Shown here: in pieces, positions 1-8,237 of the stretch
Numbering within the stretch: position 1 is the first letter of the stretch
Layout of the letters: the number at the start of each line of letters is the position of its first letter
DNA from: a virus
IMG/VR virus record: IMGVR_UViG_3300035698_010181
Location: 1-38,634 of that record
DNA: 38,634 bases
Reading direction: 5' to 3' (one strand)
The notes under the pieces: generated by a model
Seen by the model: only the letters and a program-made list of their open reading frames with translations
Databases searched by the model: none
Told to the model about the DNA's origin: nothing
Program-made: the position numbers and the translations under genes

Positions 1-4
1 GGCA

Positions 5-253
5 TCAGGACGGATTTTCAAGTTCGCCTTCCCGAAATGGAGGCCACATGACAATTGGGACGACTACCTTCTCCTCCCAACAGTCGGAACATTTCCCGTC
101 CCGCTTCAATTCGTCTGCAGGCGTTGGCGCTCCACACTCTTTGCACCTGGACTCGCTGTTCTCAATCTTCCTGACCTTCCTGAAGTTGAGCGGAGAACGC
201 TTGAATAACTGGCCGAGTTCGTAAGTGTCCGACAATGGGATTATCTCACACAT
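5..253 (-). CDS. small zinc-ribbon protein
   Basis: 82-aa protein of unknown function. Residues 37-59 hold two CxxC knuckles (CKEC and CSDC, 16 residues apart), a typical treble-clef or zinc-ribbon spacing, followed by an acidic and hydrophobic tail. No catalytic motif is visible, so a nucleic-acid or protein-binding role is an inference. It lies 27 bp behind the terminase large subunit gene on the same strand. The leader GGTACCAAAAAATCAA is nearly identical to the leaders of the genes starting at 7495 and 37745, which supports the ATG at 253. Its stop is at the left edge of the window. Confidence 0.75.
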   Translation of the reverse strand: MCEIIPLSDTYELGQLFKRSPLNFRKVRKIENSESRCKECGAPTPADELKRDGKCSDCWEEKVVVPIVMWPPFREGELENPS

Positions 254-280
254 ATTTGATTTTTTGGTACCGCTAATTTA

Positions 281-1627
281 TTACAAATTTTCCAACACTA
301 CCAAGTCTCGCAAGAAAGTATTGAAGAAGTACCTACATGTGTCCAAGATGTCCGCCTGTTGGGCGCTATCGTTACGGTCACCCTTCTTCAAAGACCCGTC
401 TGCCCATGTCTCTACGTTCTGAAAGTCCCACTTTAAATCATAAGCGTCCTCAACATGTAGCTGGAAATTCAGGTTCGACAGCACCGCATTGACCAGCATT
501 CTGTTCTTCTTAAGCGGAGGATTGACGGTCGGTACAACGATCTGATGGTTATTCAGATTCAGCTTCTGTTTGATAATCAGGTAATAATTCAGATTGTCTT
601 CAACCATCGCGCTTCCATTATTTCCAGACGCATCACCAGTCACCACGAAGACCGCACTTGGGTACAATTCAAGAATGAAGTCGCACATCTCGTAAATATT
701 GGACGTAGGCAGCTTAATTGAACGTAATGCATAAACCCAATCGTCATACCATTGGAAAACAGTACAGGTCATAGGGTTTCGATTGAAGTCAAAGCTCAGG
801 TAAACCAGTTCTTCTTGCTTATACTCCGGAAGTCCGTCATGCTTGGCTGGGTCGTATGCAAATGCGAAAGGCCGAAGAACTGCCTTGTTTCCCCATTTTC
901 CCTTGGTAAAAACCTGATAGTAGTACGGATCGATGGTAATCAAGTTCTCAAGACTTGCCTTCCGCTCTGACGTGCAATACGGATTGTTCTGATACGTGGT
1001 GTGCGTTGACGTGTAGGTCATTTGGTACGGCTCCTCGTTCGGCACCTTCACCTCGATCGCATTATTGAACGTCATGACTCCACGTGGAACATGCTCTTTG
1101 AAGTACGGCCAAAGCCAATGGTCTACGTAATTGCCTTCCGATTCTGGATTGAAGCTGAACAACTGCTTGACCCGTCCTCGGTTCGAACGCAAGGTTGTGC
1201 TGATCACCACCATGTCCTCGGTCGTCAGCTGGTTACCTTCCTCGTACCAAGCGTGAGACGGGTTCGCCATGGACTTGATGTTCCCAGCATCGTCACAACC
1301 ACGGGCCAGAAACGTGTTCCCATTTATGCAGCGAATCTCCAACGGATTCTTGTTGAATACAAACAGGTCTTTCAGCCCCCATTCTTCCACGATGTCCTTG
1401 ATCATTTGCCATTGGGCGTCCTTGATCGTTCGGTAGACTTTCTTGATAAGTATGCATCGGAAGTAAGGAAGTTCCAGGCAGCATACAATCAGGAACATGG
1501 CCAGGAAGGTAGATTTGCCAGAGTCACGACCACCCCAAAGGAAGTCAATGTCGGCATCGCTGTCCAATAACGGGCGATAGACCTCCAGATACACGGAGTC
1601 ATCGATTTCGACTTCGATGTCTGCCAT
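281..1627 (-). CDS. terL: terminase large subunit
   Basis: 448-aa packaging motor: an ATPase that drives DNA into the prohead and a nuclease that cuts the concatemer. Walker A GGRDSGKS is at residues 32-39, a Walker-B-like stretch WYEEGN at 127-132, and the coupling motif FSFNPES at 157-163. The C-terminal RNase-H-like nuclease shows the acidic residues expected in this family: FDFNRNP around 279-285, TGDASG at 330-335 and a late Asp in DILDTCRYF (426-434). Length and motif order fit the PBSX/SPP1-type (Terminase_3/6) families. It follows the small subunit gene by 5 bp. Unusually, it ends the replication operon and lies about 19 kb from the portal gene. Confidence 0.95.
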   Translation of the reverse strand: MADIEVEIDDSVYLEVYRPLLDSDADIDFLWGGRDSGKSTFLAMFLIVCCLELPYFRCILIKKVYRTIKDAQWQMIKDIVEEWGLKDLFVFNKNPLEIRCINGNTFLARGCDDAGNIKSMANPSHAWYEEGNQLTTEDMVVISTTLRSNRGRVKQLFSFNPESEGNYVDHWLWPYFKEHVPRGVMTFNNAIEVKVPNEEPYQMTYTSTHTTYQNNPYCTSERKASLENLITIDPYYYQVFTKGKWGNKAVLRPFAFAYDPAKHDGLPEYKQEELVYLSFDFNRNPMTCTVFQWYDDWVYALRSIKLPTSNIYEMCDFILELYPSAVFVVTGDASGNNGSAMVEDNLNYYLIIKQKLNLNNHQIVVPTVNPPLKKNRMLVNAVLSNLNFQLHVEDAYDLKWDFQNVETWADGSLKKGDRNDSAQQADILDTCRYFFNTFLRDLVVLENL

Positions 1628-1632
1628 AGCCG

Positions 1633-2067
1633 TTAGTCGGTTTTGACAGTTCTAGTAACCTTGATTTTTTGTGCAACGACCTCCGTCCGCTCAACGTAGC
1701 CGCGATGCTTTCCTTGGGTCTTCAGGTAGAATATCAGACTGGTCTTGTCTGGCGCCAGATGCTTATCGACCGGGACTCTGGTTATTTGGGCCTTTCCGTC
1801 ATCGTCATGATTGACGAACACCTTGGTGTCTGGAAGCACCACTCCTTTCATGAGCTGAAAGAGTTTAGATTCGGCAAAGTCGAGAGCCTGTTCTTTTATT
1901 TCGCGCACCTTTTCCGCATACTCTGAGTCGTTTTTGATCCAGCCATAATGGGTCTTGCCTGTGATATTGGCTTTTTTCGATGCTGTTGTTACTACTCCAA
2001 GGCTCAGTTCAAGCGCAAGAAGCATGTTTATCTTATTTTGGATTTGATCGTTGGAAGTACTTCCCAT
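1633..2067 (-). CDS. terS: terminase small subunit
   Basis: 144-aa protein, expected to recognise the packaging site and hand DNA to the large subunit encoded directly downstream. Residues 21-52 form a helix-turn-helix typical of phage terminase small subunits (ALELSLGVVTTASKKANI, then HYGWIKNDSEYAEKV). The middle is helical and probably forms the oligomer; the C-terminal part is rich in Lys, Val and Thr. Identification rests on the HTH pattern and the adjacency to terL. The start follows the A-rich leader ACATACAAAAAACC. Confidence 0.88.
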   Translation of the reverse strand: MGSTSNDQIQNKINMLLALELSLGVVTTASKKANITGKTHYGWIKNDSEYAEKVREIKEQALDFAESKLFQLMKGVVLPDTKVFVNHDDDGKAQITRVPVDKHLAPDKTSLIFYLKTQGKHRGYVERTEVVAQKIKVTRTVKTD

Positions 2068-2096
2068 GGTTTTTTGTATGTCTTACCATCGTCACG

Positions 2097-3272
2097 CTAC
2101 GCTCTATCATAATTGCGTTGAATAACTAGGTCTGGTTTAAGTTTTGTCATCCTGTTTAGGATAACCTGACAGTATTTTGGATCGAGTTCCATGGACCTGC
2201 ATTGGCGACCAGGTTGTTCGCATGCGACCATCGTAGTTCCCGAACCCGAGAACGGGTCTGCCACGATGTCTTTCACTTTACTGCTGTTTCCGATTTGGTA
2301 CTCGATGAGTTCGACCGGCTTCATTGTCGGATGATCTCCGTTTCGTGCTGGTCGATCAAACTCCAATATCGTTGTTTGGGTTCGGTCAGAGTACCAGTTG
2401 TGAGCCGCGCCTTTTTTCCACCCGTAGATGCAAGGTTCGTGTTTGAAGTGATAGTCATTGCGTCCGAGGACTAGACTGCTCTTTTTCCAGATGAGAGTTT
2501 GAGAAAGTTTAAACCCTGCTTGGTCAAACGATGTGTAGAAAGCTATTGATTTGGATCCAGCATACCAGCAATAAATAGAGGCTCCTTCTTTTAGATGTTG
2601 GTGCATGTTCTGAAATGAATGCAGCAAGAACAAGGCAAAGGCAGCTTCATCCATGTGGTCGCTTTGGATTTTAAGCTTTTCGGCTGTCCGTCCTTCGTAA
2701 TTAACGTTGTAAGGTGGGTCTGTAACAACCAAGTCCACAGAATCATTCTCCATAAGTCTTTTCCAATCGTCTGATCTGGTTGCGTCTCCGCAGAGGAGTA
2801 GATGGTCGCCCATCTTAATCAGTTCGCCTGGCTTGATGTCCGTTTCAATTTCGGCCGGCATGGTAAAGCCATCGTCTCCTGCAGGCTCCGGCTCGTCAAA
2901 CACCATGTCTGGAATGTGTAAGCCCCATGCCTCCAGTTGGTCTGGTTCGTGATCGGTTAGCAACAGCTTCCAGTCCCAGCTTCCGAATCCAACGTTGTCC
3001 TTTATGATGAATTCTTGCTGTTCTTCTTCGGACAGGTCGGATGCTTTCTTAATCCAGGTGTCGGGGATTTCTTTGTATCCGATGGCTTCGAGGGCGTTGT
3101 ACCTCATGTTACCTCCAAGGATAACGTTCTGGTCGTTGACGATGATTGGTCGGAGTTCCATCATTTTCGGGAAGTCCTTGATAGAGTTGACCAGTTTGTC
3201 GTGATTTTCGTCAAGGATGAACCGGGGGTTGTCTGGGTTCGGCTTAATGTCCTTCAATTTGATTTTTGGCAT
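2097..3272 (-). CDS. ParB-like domain fused to N6/N4 DNA methyltransferase
   Basis: 391-aa fusion. Residues 1-95 are a ParB/sulfiredoxin-type domain (KLKDIKPNPDNPR, then VILGGNMRYNAL). Residues 145-391 are a beta-class amino-methyltransferase: catalytic DPPY at 185-188, HPTMKP at 314-319, and the SAM-binding DPFSGSGTT at 339-347 near the C-terminus, the order that defines the beta class. It probably methylates adenine or N4-cytosine in phage DNA, either against host restriction or as a packaging mark. It lies directly upstream of terS, with a 55-bp hairpin element between it and the preceding zinc-ribbon gene. The target sequence cannot be read from the protein. Confidence 0.93.
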   Translation of the reverse strand: MPKIKLKDIKPNPDNPRFILDENHDKLVNSIKDFPKMMELRPIIVNDQNVILGGNMRYNALEAIGYKEIPDTWIKKASDLSEEEQQEFIIKDNVGFGSWDWKLLLTDHEPDQLEAWGLHIPDMVFDEPEPAGDDGFTMPAEIETDIKPGELIKMGDHLLLCGDATRSDDWKRLMENDSVDLVVTDPPYNVNYEGRTAEKLKIQSDHMDEAAFALFLLHSFQNMHQHLKEGASIYCWYAGSKSIAFYTSFDQAGFKLSQTLIWKKSSLVLGRNDYHFKHEPCIYGWKKGAAHNWYSDRTQTTILEFDRPARNGDHPTMKPVELIEYQIGNSSKVKDIVADPFSGSGTTMVACEQPGRQCRSMELDPKYCQVILNRMTKLKPDLVIQRNYDRA

Positions 3273-3334
3273 GGTCTAAATGTACAGGATTTGAATTATC
3301 AGGACAAAACGCTCCGATTGAGAGGGGGCGCCCC

Positions 3335-3389
3335 ACAACGGAGGATATTAATCACGCTCTGAAATGCGCGATTTCATATCCGGTCGTTG
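3335..3389. repeat. 55-bp hairpin element, copy 1
   Basis: 54 of 55 bases are identical to 35267-35321; the only difference is at 3369. The element folds on itself: CAACG (3336-3340) pairs with CGTTG (3385-3389), GGATA(T) (3343-3348) with (A)TATCC (3376-3381), and TGAAAT (3360-3365) with ATTTCA (3371-3376). The repeat ends where the outer stem ends, apart from one base. It starts 9 bp behind the stop of the zinc-ribbon gene 3399-3707. There is no T-tract on either side, so it is not a simple terminator. Confidence 0.9.
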
Positions 3390-3398
3390 GAGAACATG

Positions 3399-3707
3399 CT
3401 AACATTCAAACTCCTCACCACATTCACCACATGAAAAATCATCTTCACCGTCTCTTACGATGCTATCCCATGGATGCACGCACGTTTCACCAACGCCAGC
3501 TACAGGTAACTTGCTATCACTCGTGCTGGCTTTTTGGCCCTCGCGTTCAATTAACAATCTAGCGTCTTCAATCGCCTCTTCTGCGGATACTTTGGTGGTC
3601 TGTGATTTCATCCAAATAGCAAACGTATTTCCACCATCCTTCTGGTCGGCTTTTTTCGCATCAATAGCATTAACTATCTTTTTCAATAATTCTAATGGCT
3701 CATCCAT
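3399..3707 (-). CDS. small protein with C-terminal zinc ribbon
   Basis: 102-aa unknown protein. The N-terminal 60 residues look helical (LLKKIVNAIDAKK, then AEEAIEDARLLIERE). The C-terminus has CVHPWDSI at about 76-83 and then CGECGEEFEC at the very end, which can form a zinc ribbon with Cys76 and His78. The same C-x-H ... C-x-CG-x-x-F layout recurs in the 35334-35603 protein, and both genes are followed by the same 55-bp hairpin. No catalytic residues are apparent. Confidence 0.7.
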   Translation of the reverse strand: MDEPLELLKKIVNAIDAKKADQKDGGNTFAIWMKSQTTKVSAEEAIEDARLLIEREGQKASTSDSKLPVAGVGETCVHPWDSIVRDGEDDFSCGECGEEFEC

Positions 3708-3793
3708 CGCACTCTAAATTTTAAGGTTAGTACTCGTATCAATATTATCTGTCAGGCTATCGGCAAGCTACTCCGTAGCAAAGGATCGTTGTG
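3708..3793. other. intergenic gap with a small hairpin
   Basis: An 86-bp non-coding stretch between two minus-strand genes. It holds a short hairpin GCTAC-TCC-GTAGC at about 3768-3780 but no T-tract after it, so termination is doubtful. No clear TAnnTTTG promoter was seen upstream of the 3707 start. Confidence 0.3.
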
Positions 3794-4333
3794 TCAGGCC
3801 ATTACTTCTCCAGCATGGTCCAACGTCCATTGCATGATATCGAACGGCTTTGGGTTCATTACTTTTTTCCATCGTGATACTGATATAGGGGTTTTTTGAT
3901 ATCCAAGGCCCAAGTAATTAAGTTTATCAGAACGAAAGAGGAATTCGTGTGCGAAACAATAACCATGGAATCCGGAGCCAACTCCGACAATGACTAGCGC
4001 ACAGTCGTTATGCGTCATTTCAAGTACTTGTTCGTTCATGGCTCTCATTTCCGGATTATTGGCTTTGCGGACATGGTGCATGAGTCGGTCACCAATTGGC
4101 GGCATAAATGGGTTTATGTACGTGGTGTATAAACCACCGAATCCCCTGTTATTTATTCTATTCAGTATGGCCGTTTCTGCATAGACCATGGGCTGGTCGT
4201 ATATTTTCTTCGGGTGATGTGCAATGACATTTACTCGAGGTTTTTTGGGATCCCATATTTTCCATTGGCGGAATACGTATTCTCCACATTCTGACTTCTG
4301 GTGGCCGCTTGATATTATCTCGTCTTCCTTCAT
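3794..4333 (-). CDS. DUF1643-like phage protein
   Basis: 179-aa protein. The pattern of an N-terminal segment with RQWKIWDP and VNVIAHHPKK, then a D/E-rich link to LNRINNRGFGGLYTTYINPF, and a central ALVIVGVGSG strand resembles the DUF1643 family, whose biochemical role is unknown. The usual NPS-x-A-D motif of that family is replaced by HHPKK here, so the match is partial. Its ATG overlaps the stop of the upstream gene (ATGA), indicating translational coupling in the replication operon. Confidence 0.65.
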   Translation of the reverse strand: MKEDEIISSGHQKSECGEYVFRQWKIWDPKKPRVNVIAHHPKKIYDQPMVYAETAILNRINNRGFGGLYTTYINPFMPPIGDRLMHHVRKANNPEMRAMNEQVLEMTHNDCALVIVGVGSGFHGYCFAHEFLFRSDKLNYLGLGYQKTPISVSRWKKVMNPKPFDIMQWTLDHAGEVMA

Positions 4334-4965
4334 TTAGGATTAATTTCATTCAGAGCATGTAGTTGGCTGATATGGTTATTCGCAACCAGCCATTCGTAAA
4401 CCAGTTCTTTCTCCTTGCACATGATTTTGCATCCGTCAAGGATTGTGTCAATTTCAGCAGCCGTCTTCTCCACCGTTCGGCCCTTGCTGTCAACCATTAT
4501 TTCGCTTTTAATCATGTGGTGCCGAATAAGTCCCCAATACCTGAAGACCGGCATTTTCTTGTGTTCAGCGATGTATTCCAGCATCTCATGGAAATGGTCT
4601 TCAGGCGTCTTGATGTTCACGGGCTCTACCTCCTGTCGTTTTTCTTGTTTGGTCTTGGCCCTTTGCCATTTCTTAGCCGCTTTCAGTATCCGTCCAATAT
4701 AGTCGGCCGAAACCTGCCCGTAGGTCTTCATGTCCAGCTTGTCGTCACCAAGGTCATACCGACCGGCACTTGCCTGTTCAAATATGGATGTTAGCCCTGG
4801 GCCCCTGAGCTTCGGAAACATCTGCATCAAGTAATTGGCGATGGTGTATATCGGTTCGTTGTCCTCTGGAAATGGAGGTGCGCCTATCAGTTGCGGGATA
4901 TTGGATATTGCCTGAAGCAGGTCCTGAAGCGGTTCTTTTTTAAGAATGTCTCTTTTTAGTGCCAT
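4330..4965 (-). CDS. replication-associated hypothetical protein
   Basis: 211-aa mostly helical, soluble protein with a Lys-rich middle (KAAKKWQRAKTKQEKRQE, about 96-113). It is locked between the DUF4373 initiator (TAATG overlap at its start) and the DUF1643-like gene (ATGA overlap at its end). In phages this slot next to a DnaD/Lin1244-type initiator is often filled by a helicase loader or accessory replication factor, but no P-loop is visible here. That role is only positional inference. Confidence 0.6.
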   Translation of the reverse strand: MALKRDILKKEPLQDLLQAISNIPQLIGAPPFPEDNEPIYTIANYLMQMFPKLRGPGLTSIFEQASAGRYDLGDDKLDMKTYGQVSADYIGRILKAAKKWQRAKTKQEKRQEVEPVNIKTPEDHFHEMLEYIAEHKKMPVFRYWGLIRHHMIKSEIMVDSKGRTVEKTAAEIDTILDGCKIMCKEKELVYEWLVANNHISQLHALNEINPK

Positions 4966-5786
4966 TATAAATCGAATTTTCTGGTTGATGTTTGGCCCTT
5001 AGCGGCCTTAAGTTTTTCGGACTTGACCCATTCCTTGACCAAGAATTCGGGTCGATGTATTCTCTGGCCATTTCCCCTCACCCAATTTTGAGCCGAGTAA
5101 TGGTTGTGGAATCGATCGGCCAGTTCATTCGGATCACCGAGGGCATCTGGTGCCATTCCTTCACTAAATATTGCACGCCTAAAGTCTTCCTTGATTTTTT
5201 CTAATGGGAAATCAATTATTGAACTTTCAGGAATGGGTGTCTCTACACTAGTTTGGTTTAGTTTAGTATAGTTTAGTTTAGTTCGTGTTGGACTGCCGCC
5301 TATTTCCAGCGGAACATCTAGTTCTTCCGCCTTAACTTGTGGTTCTTCCGCCTTTTTTGGCGTTTGCGGTGTCGGGGGTTTTTTGGTGGTGTCAATATCA
5401 TGACCTTGAGTAAATGCCATAATATCTGCAAAATCAGAGCATCTGTTCGACCGTTTCCGATATACATCTTGGATACTTTCATTGAACTTTTGGCAGTAAA
5501 TTATGCGGTATTCTTGCCATAGAATAGGGTCAAATACTTCCAGTCGAACCAGCAATTGAATGACTTCCAAAAGAGTCTGTTCTTTGACCTTGCATTTGGT
5601 ACTGAGCCAAAGGGAAGAGATAGGGTCTTTCAGGTTCAGGAAATGATGATCGGTCTTTGCCAGACGTTCCAGAATCTTGAACCAAGTGGCGTACCCGTCA
5701 TTCCCGAACTGTTCTTCGAGAATCTCCATCTTTTTGCCGTCCGCAATAAAGTGCGGGAAGTACTCAACTGTGTTCTTTTGAGCCAT
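4965..5786 (-). CDS. Lin1244/Lin1753-type (DUF4373) replication initiator
   Basis: 273-aa protein. Residues 8-60 (YFPHFIADGKKMEILEEQFG onward) match the Lin1244/Lin1753-like N-terminal winged-helix domain found in phage DnaD-type replication proteins. A Pro/Lys-rich linker (about 130-160) follows, then a TKLNYTKLNQTS stretch encoded by a GTTTA-type repeat, and a C-terminal helical DnaD-like part. Expected role: bind the phage origin and recruit the host helicase. The repeat inside the gene is a candidate origin (separate entry). The start ATG at 5786 is 1 bp from the stop of the RusA gene. Confidence 0.8.
   Translation of the reverse strand: MAQKNTVEYFPHFIADGKKMEILEEQFGNDGYATWFKILERLAKTDHHFLNLKDPISSLWLSTKCKVKEQTLLEVIQLLVRLEVFDPILWQEYRIIYCQKFNESIQDVYRKRSNRCSDFADIMAFTQGHDIDTTKKPPTPQTPKKAEEPQVKAEELDVPLEIGGSPTRTKLNYTKLNQTSVETPIPESSIIDFPLEKIKEDFRRAIFSEGMAPDALGDPNELADRFHNHYSAQNWVRGNGQRIHRPEFLVKEWVKSEKLKAAKGQTSTRKFDL
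5251..5284. repeat. GTTTA-type tandem repeat inside the initiator gene
   Basis: Seven five-base units: GTTTG, GTTTA, GTTTA, GTATA, GTTTA, GTTTA, GTTCG. They are in frame but out of phase with codons and encode the TKLN repeats. A/T-rich iterons inside an initiator gene are a common place for a phage origin, so this is a candidate binding site for the encoded protein. Low-complexity linker coding is the simpler alternative. Confidence 0.75.
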
Positions 5787-5787
5787 C

Positions 5788-6252
5788 CTAATCAGAATTT
5801 TTGGTTGACTCCAAAACTAGATTAGTAAAGCGTTTAATCAAATGTTCTACCCAATTATCTGTCTTCGGCTCAGGAACGACCAGCGTTATTCGGCCAACGT
5901 CACCCCATTTCTTTTGCGCGAATAGGTAGGTTCCCATGTGCGAGTCATCACCAGAACCGTAGGTCATGCTGTCCTTGACGGCCTTGATAAGATTGTCCAG
6001 GTCGGGCCGTTGTTGGTGAATTTGGCCTCGATATTCGTCTTTCTTACGTTTCGACCAAGACGGAGGCATGGGAAATACGAACTCGAAGCCCATAACGGCT
6101 GGCAGTTGAACGAGTCCCTGTTTCTTGGCCCTGAATACCAGTTCTTGACGAAAAGCCTTGTACCGTATAACTACGGGCCTCTTGCCCCATCGATCTTGCT
6201 GCGTCATTCTTGGCGCAGGCATTGGTTTCATGTTCAGTATGTAGCTTTTCAT
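5788..6252 (-). CDS. rusA: RusA-family Holliday junction resolvase
   Basis: 154-aa endonuclease that cuts four-way junctions arising in recombination and replication. The family signature RPDLDNLIKAVKDSM sits at residues 82-96, with the acidic residues D84, D86, D94 and the D102-D103 pair; the N-terminal KPMPAPRMTQQD segment is also typical. The C-terminus is slightly longer than in the 120-aa Escherichia coli enzyme. The gene is tightly packed in the operon: its ATG overlaps the stop of 6249-6677. Confidence 0.92.
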   Translation of the reverse strand: MKSYILNMKPMPAPRMTQQDRWGKRPVVIRYKAFRQELVFRAKKQGLVQLPAVMGFEFVFPMPPSWSKRKKDEYRGQIHQQRPDLDNLIKAVKDSMTYGSGDDSHMGTYLFAQKKWGDVGRITLVVPEPKTDNWVEHLIKRFTNLVLESTKNSD

Positions 6253-6677
6253 GATATTAATGGCTTAAAGAATCCTTTTAGATTATAAGATGGATTTAGT
6301 AGGTCTGAGTTATCCTTTCTTAGACGCATTATATTATGCTCTAATTCCCGTATATGACTAATCACCTTTTGGCGAATATGTATTTCGGCCTCCCACTTGT
6401 TGATGAAATAGGTTTGTTTGATACCATGTCCGTTCATTCGACAATTACCAATAAAGGTTTGATCTGAATTTATTATCTCAATTGGCACTGATTCAGATTT
6501 GTACATGTACAGAATCATGTTTCCGTTCTCATTGACCCCTACGGAATGAATTGATTTTTCTCTAACGAACCATTTTACAGGGTTTTGGCAGTAGTCGCTG
6601 TCGCATTGGTACAAGATGGTTCTGGGCGTGATGTCCTTTAGCGTTTTAACAATGGCTGGTTTATCTCCGTTACTCAT
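6249..6677 (-). CDS. hypothetical protein
   Basis: 142-aa protein of unknown function. The N-terminal half looks like a small beta-rich domain with CDSDYCQNPVKWFV and a later Cys (GNCRMNGHG), so a metal site is possible. The C-terminal half is a long charged helix (EAEIHIRQKVISHIRELEHN), likely a coiled coil. ATGA overlaps on both sides couple it to the exonuclease gene upstream and rusA downstream, suggesting a recombination-related role by position only. Confidence 0.6.
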   Translation of the reverse strand: MSNGDKPAIVKTLKDITPRTILYQCDSDYCQNPVKWFVREKSIHSVGVNENGNMILYMYKSESVPIEIINSDQTFIGNCRMNGHGIKQTYFINKWEAEIHIRQKVISHIRELEHNIMRLRKDNSDLLNPSYNLKGFFKPLIS

Positions 6678-7495
6678 ACCAATTGTGATTTAAGGGTTTC
6701 CAAATATGCTCGGCAAAGTCCGATTTGAACCTTCAGGTCTTCGATGGCCTTTGGGTCAAAATCTACCGAGTAGGTCTTGATTCTGTTTCGGGCGTCTATG
6801 TCCTGAAACGTTAGATTGAAGTCCACTATCTGTTCTTGTTCCGGGGTCAGATCAGTCAAGTTCTTCAACTTCCAGCTGGTCGCCCGTTTCTCATCATTGA
6901 TAAGTATTTCAGGCGCATCAACCAAGCAGTAAGCCAGTTCAGCCTTTTCCAGTCCCCAAAGCCACATGTATCCTTGAAGCTGCCACCAGTAGGTCTTGTT
7001 CTTTTGCTTATCCTCGAACATCGGGAAGGTGAACAAATCCCAGCTGGTCTTTATGTCCCGAACAATTCCGCCATGTACGTTATCTGGCTCACCTGTTATC
7101 CATTCATTTTTCCTGCGCTCGGTATTCTTGAAGAACGGGAACCCACAGACCTCGCTGTATAGCGATAAACTATGTTCTTCCATCCAAGTACCCTTTTTCA
7201 TACAGGCCGTTACGATGTCCTTGTGTCGGCCAAATGCTGCTTCCTTGAATTCAATTTCAAGGTAGGTCTTTACCGTTTGACTCAGGCTCGGTTTCGTTTC
7301 CCGCTTTTGGAGCAGGTCAGCATGTCGGGTCTTCTGTTTCTCGGTAAGCGCCCGTCCCAGACCCCGATAACGATCATCGAGTCCCGCGAACTCTGCTGTT
7401 TGGTTTTCCGTCAGGCCGAAAGCCGAGACGCCAGTCATTACCTGACCGAGTGACGAACACCTGAATAGATGTTCGAGAGACTTAAATTCTTTCAT
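6674..7495 (-). CDS. YqaJ/lambda-exonuclease-like PD-(D/E)xK nuclease
   Basis: 273-aa nuclease expected to resect DNA ends for the annealing protein encoded at 9684-10484. Catalytic pattern: E107 in WMEEH, GEPD at 135-138, the D-x-K core DIKTSW at 147-152, and a downstream Gln helix with WWQLQGYMW (171-179). A TTG 24 bases upstream (7519) is in frame, but it lies inside the -7 promoter box, so the ATG at 7495, with the leader CCAAAAAATCAATCTT, is chosen. It is the first gene of the replication/packaging transcript. Confidence 0.87.
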   Translation of the reverse strand: MKEFKSLEHLFRCSSLGQVMTGVSAFGLTENQTAEFAGLDDRYRGLGRALTEKQKTRHADLLQKRETKPSLSQTVKTYLEIEFKEAAFGRHKDIVTACMKKGTWMEEHSLSLYSEVCGFPFFKNTERRKNEWITGEPDNVHGGIVRDIKTSWDLFTFPMFEDKQKNKTYWWQLQGYMWLWGLEKAELAYCLVDAPEILINDEKRATSWKLKNLTDLTPEQEQIVDFNLTFQDIDARNRIKTYSVDFDPKAIEDLKVQIGLCRAYLETLKSQLV

Positions 7496-7516
7496 AAGAT
7501 TGATTTTTTGGTTTGA

Positions 7517-7524
7517 CAAACATA
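7517..7524 (-). promoter_or_regulatory. Bacteroidota-type promoter, -7 box TATGTTTG
   Basis: TATGTTTG fits the Bacteroidota -7 consensus TAnnTTTG and lies 22 bp upstream of the exonuclease ATG. The same octamer occurs before 11770 and 37745. A canonical -33 TTTG is not obvious. It sits just downstream of a strong terminator, as expected for the start of a new transcript running towards coordinate 5. Confidence 0.75.
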
Positions 7525-7563
7525 AGGGTAAAGTTTTGAATATTTATAGTAAAGTTTGATAAT

Positions 7564-7590
7564 AAAAAAGGGGGGCAATAAAGCCCCCCT
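7564..7590 (-). terminator. intrinsic terminator
   Basis: On the minus strand AGGGGGGC-TTTATT-GCCCCCCT forms an 8-bp GC-rich stem with a 6-base loop, followed at once by a T-run. It lies 25 bp behind the stop of 7615-8214 and closes the transcript that starts at 11788. Confidence 0.93.
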
Positions 7591-7614
7591 AATTATTCCG
7601 ATACTATTCCAGAA

Positions 7615-8214
7615 CTATTCGCCAGCAACCTTTTCCAAAGGAGGGTAGGCGGGTTCATCCGTTACCGAAATTTCTTCGAACGGAACGTCAACAACTTCGG
7701 CACCTTTCTCCTCTGTTAGTTCCATCTCAAGTTGCGGGTTTGGCGAAAACTTTCCGTCCAGGTACGCCAGCATCTCATGATTTAGAGAATCGATCAATTC
7801 GTCAAGCTGGGTGATGTACTTGTACGTTTCCTGATCGGACGTGAATCTCAAGAACGGGGTGTTTAGCTGTACTTGTCTGGACTTCATAACCTTTCGGTAT
7901 CCGATTAAAACCACACCTCGCTTTGCGGCCTCACCTCCGATACTGTAACCGGTAACGACAAAGTTCTTCTTGGCGTCTGAATCGATGGTTAATTCAGTTG
8001 AGTATCCAGAAAGAACGGCCAGATGTCCTTTGAGTTCATCCATGAGATTTACTAGGTCTTCATGCGGATCCATCTTGTACTTCCTGCTGGATTCGATTTT
8101 CAGGATTCGATCGTCTGGCTCGTTGTAAAGCGTTTCGAGTAGATCGATGGTCACTTCACCTGGCTTGACTTTTGCCTTAACGATTTCTCGTTCTTCTAAT
8201 TTGAATAAGTCCAT
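7615..8214 (-). CDS. hypothetical protein of the recombination operon
   Basis: 199-aa acidic protein. Residues 45-120 look like a compact alpha/beta domain (DLVNLMDELKGHLAVLSGYS, then FVVTGYSIGGEAAKRGVVLIGY); the C-terminal 50 residues are acidic and Pro-rich and probably disordered. No known motif was recognised. It is the last gene before the 7564-7590 terminator and has a hairpin leader like that of the 9310 gene. Co-transcription with the RecT-like gene suggests a part in recombination or ssDNA handling, which is inference. Confidence 0.65.
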   Translation of the reverse strand: MDLFKLEEREIVKAKVKPGEVTIDLLETLYNEPDDRILKIESSRKYKMDPHEDLVNLMDELKGHLAVLSGYSTELTIDSDAKKNFVVTGYSIGGEAAKRGVVLIGYRKVMKSRQVQLNTPFLRFTSDQETYKYITQLDELIDSLNHEMLAYLDGKFSPNPQLEMELTEEKGAEVVDVPFEEISVTDEPAYPPLEKVAGE

Positions 8215-8237
8215 TTGATTGGAATTGGTTTTTAGTT

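Noticed and set aside
1022-1570. 182-codon plus-strand ORF opposite terL
   Set aside because: It is antisense to a well-supported terminase gene, its protein shows no family features, and it has no promoter or leader of its own.
3335-3389. Reading the 55-bp hairpin as an integron attC site
   Set aside because: It is behind a gene, has AAC/GTT near its ends and an unpaired spacer, but the flanking boxes do not fit RYYYAAC/GTTRRRY and no integron integrase was seen.
7496-7519. TTG start that would lengthen the exonuclease by 8 residues (similarly 37746-37769, 10844-10894 and 15909-15917)
   Set aside because: At 7519 and 37769 the TTG is inside the -7 promoter box, and all four have a downstream ATG, mostly with the A-rich leader used by other genes.
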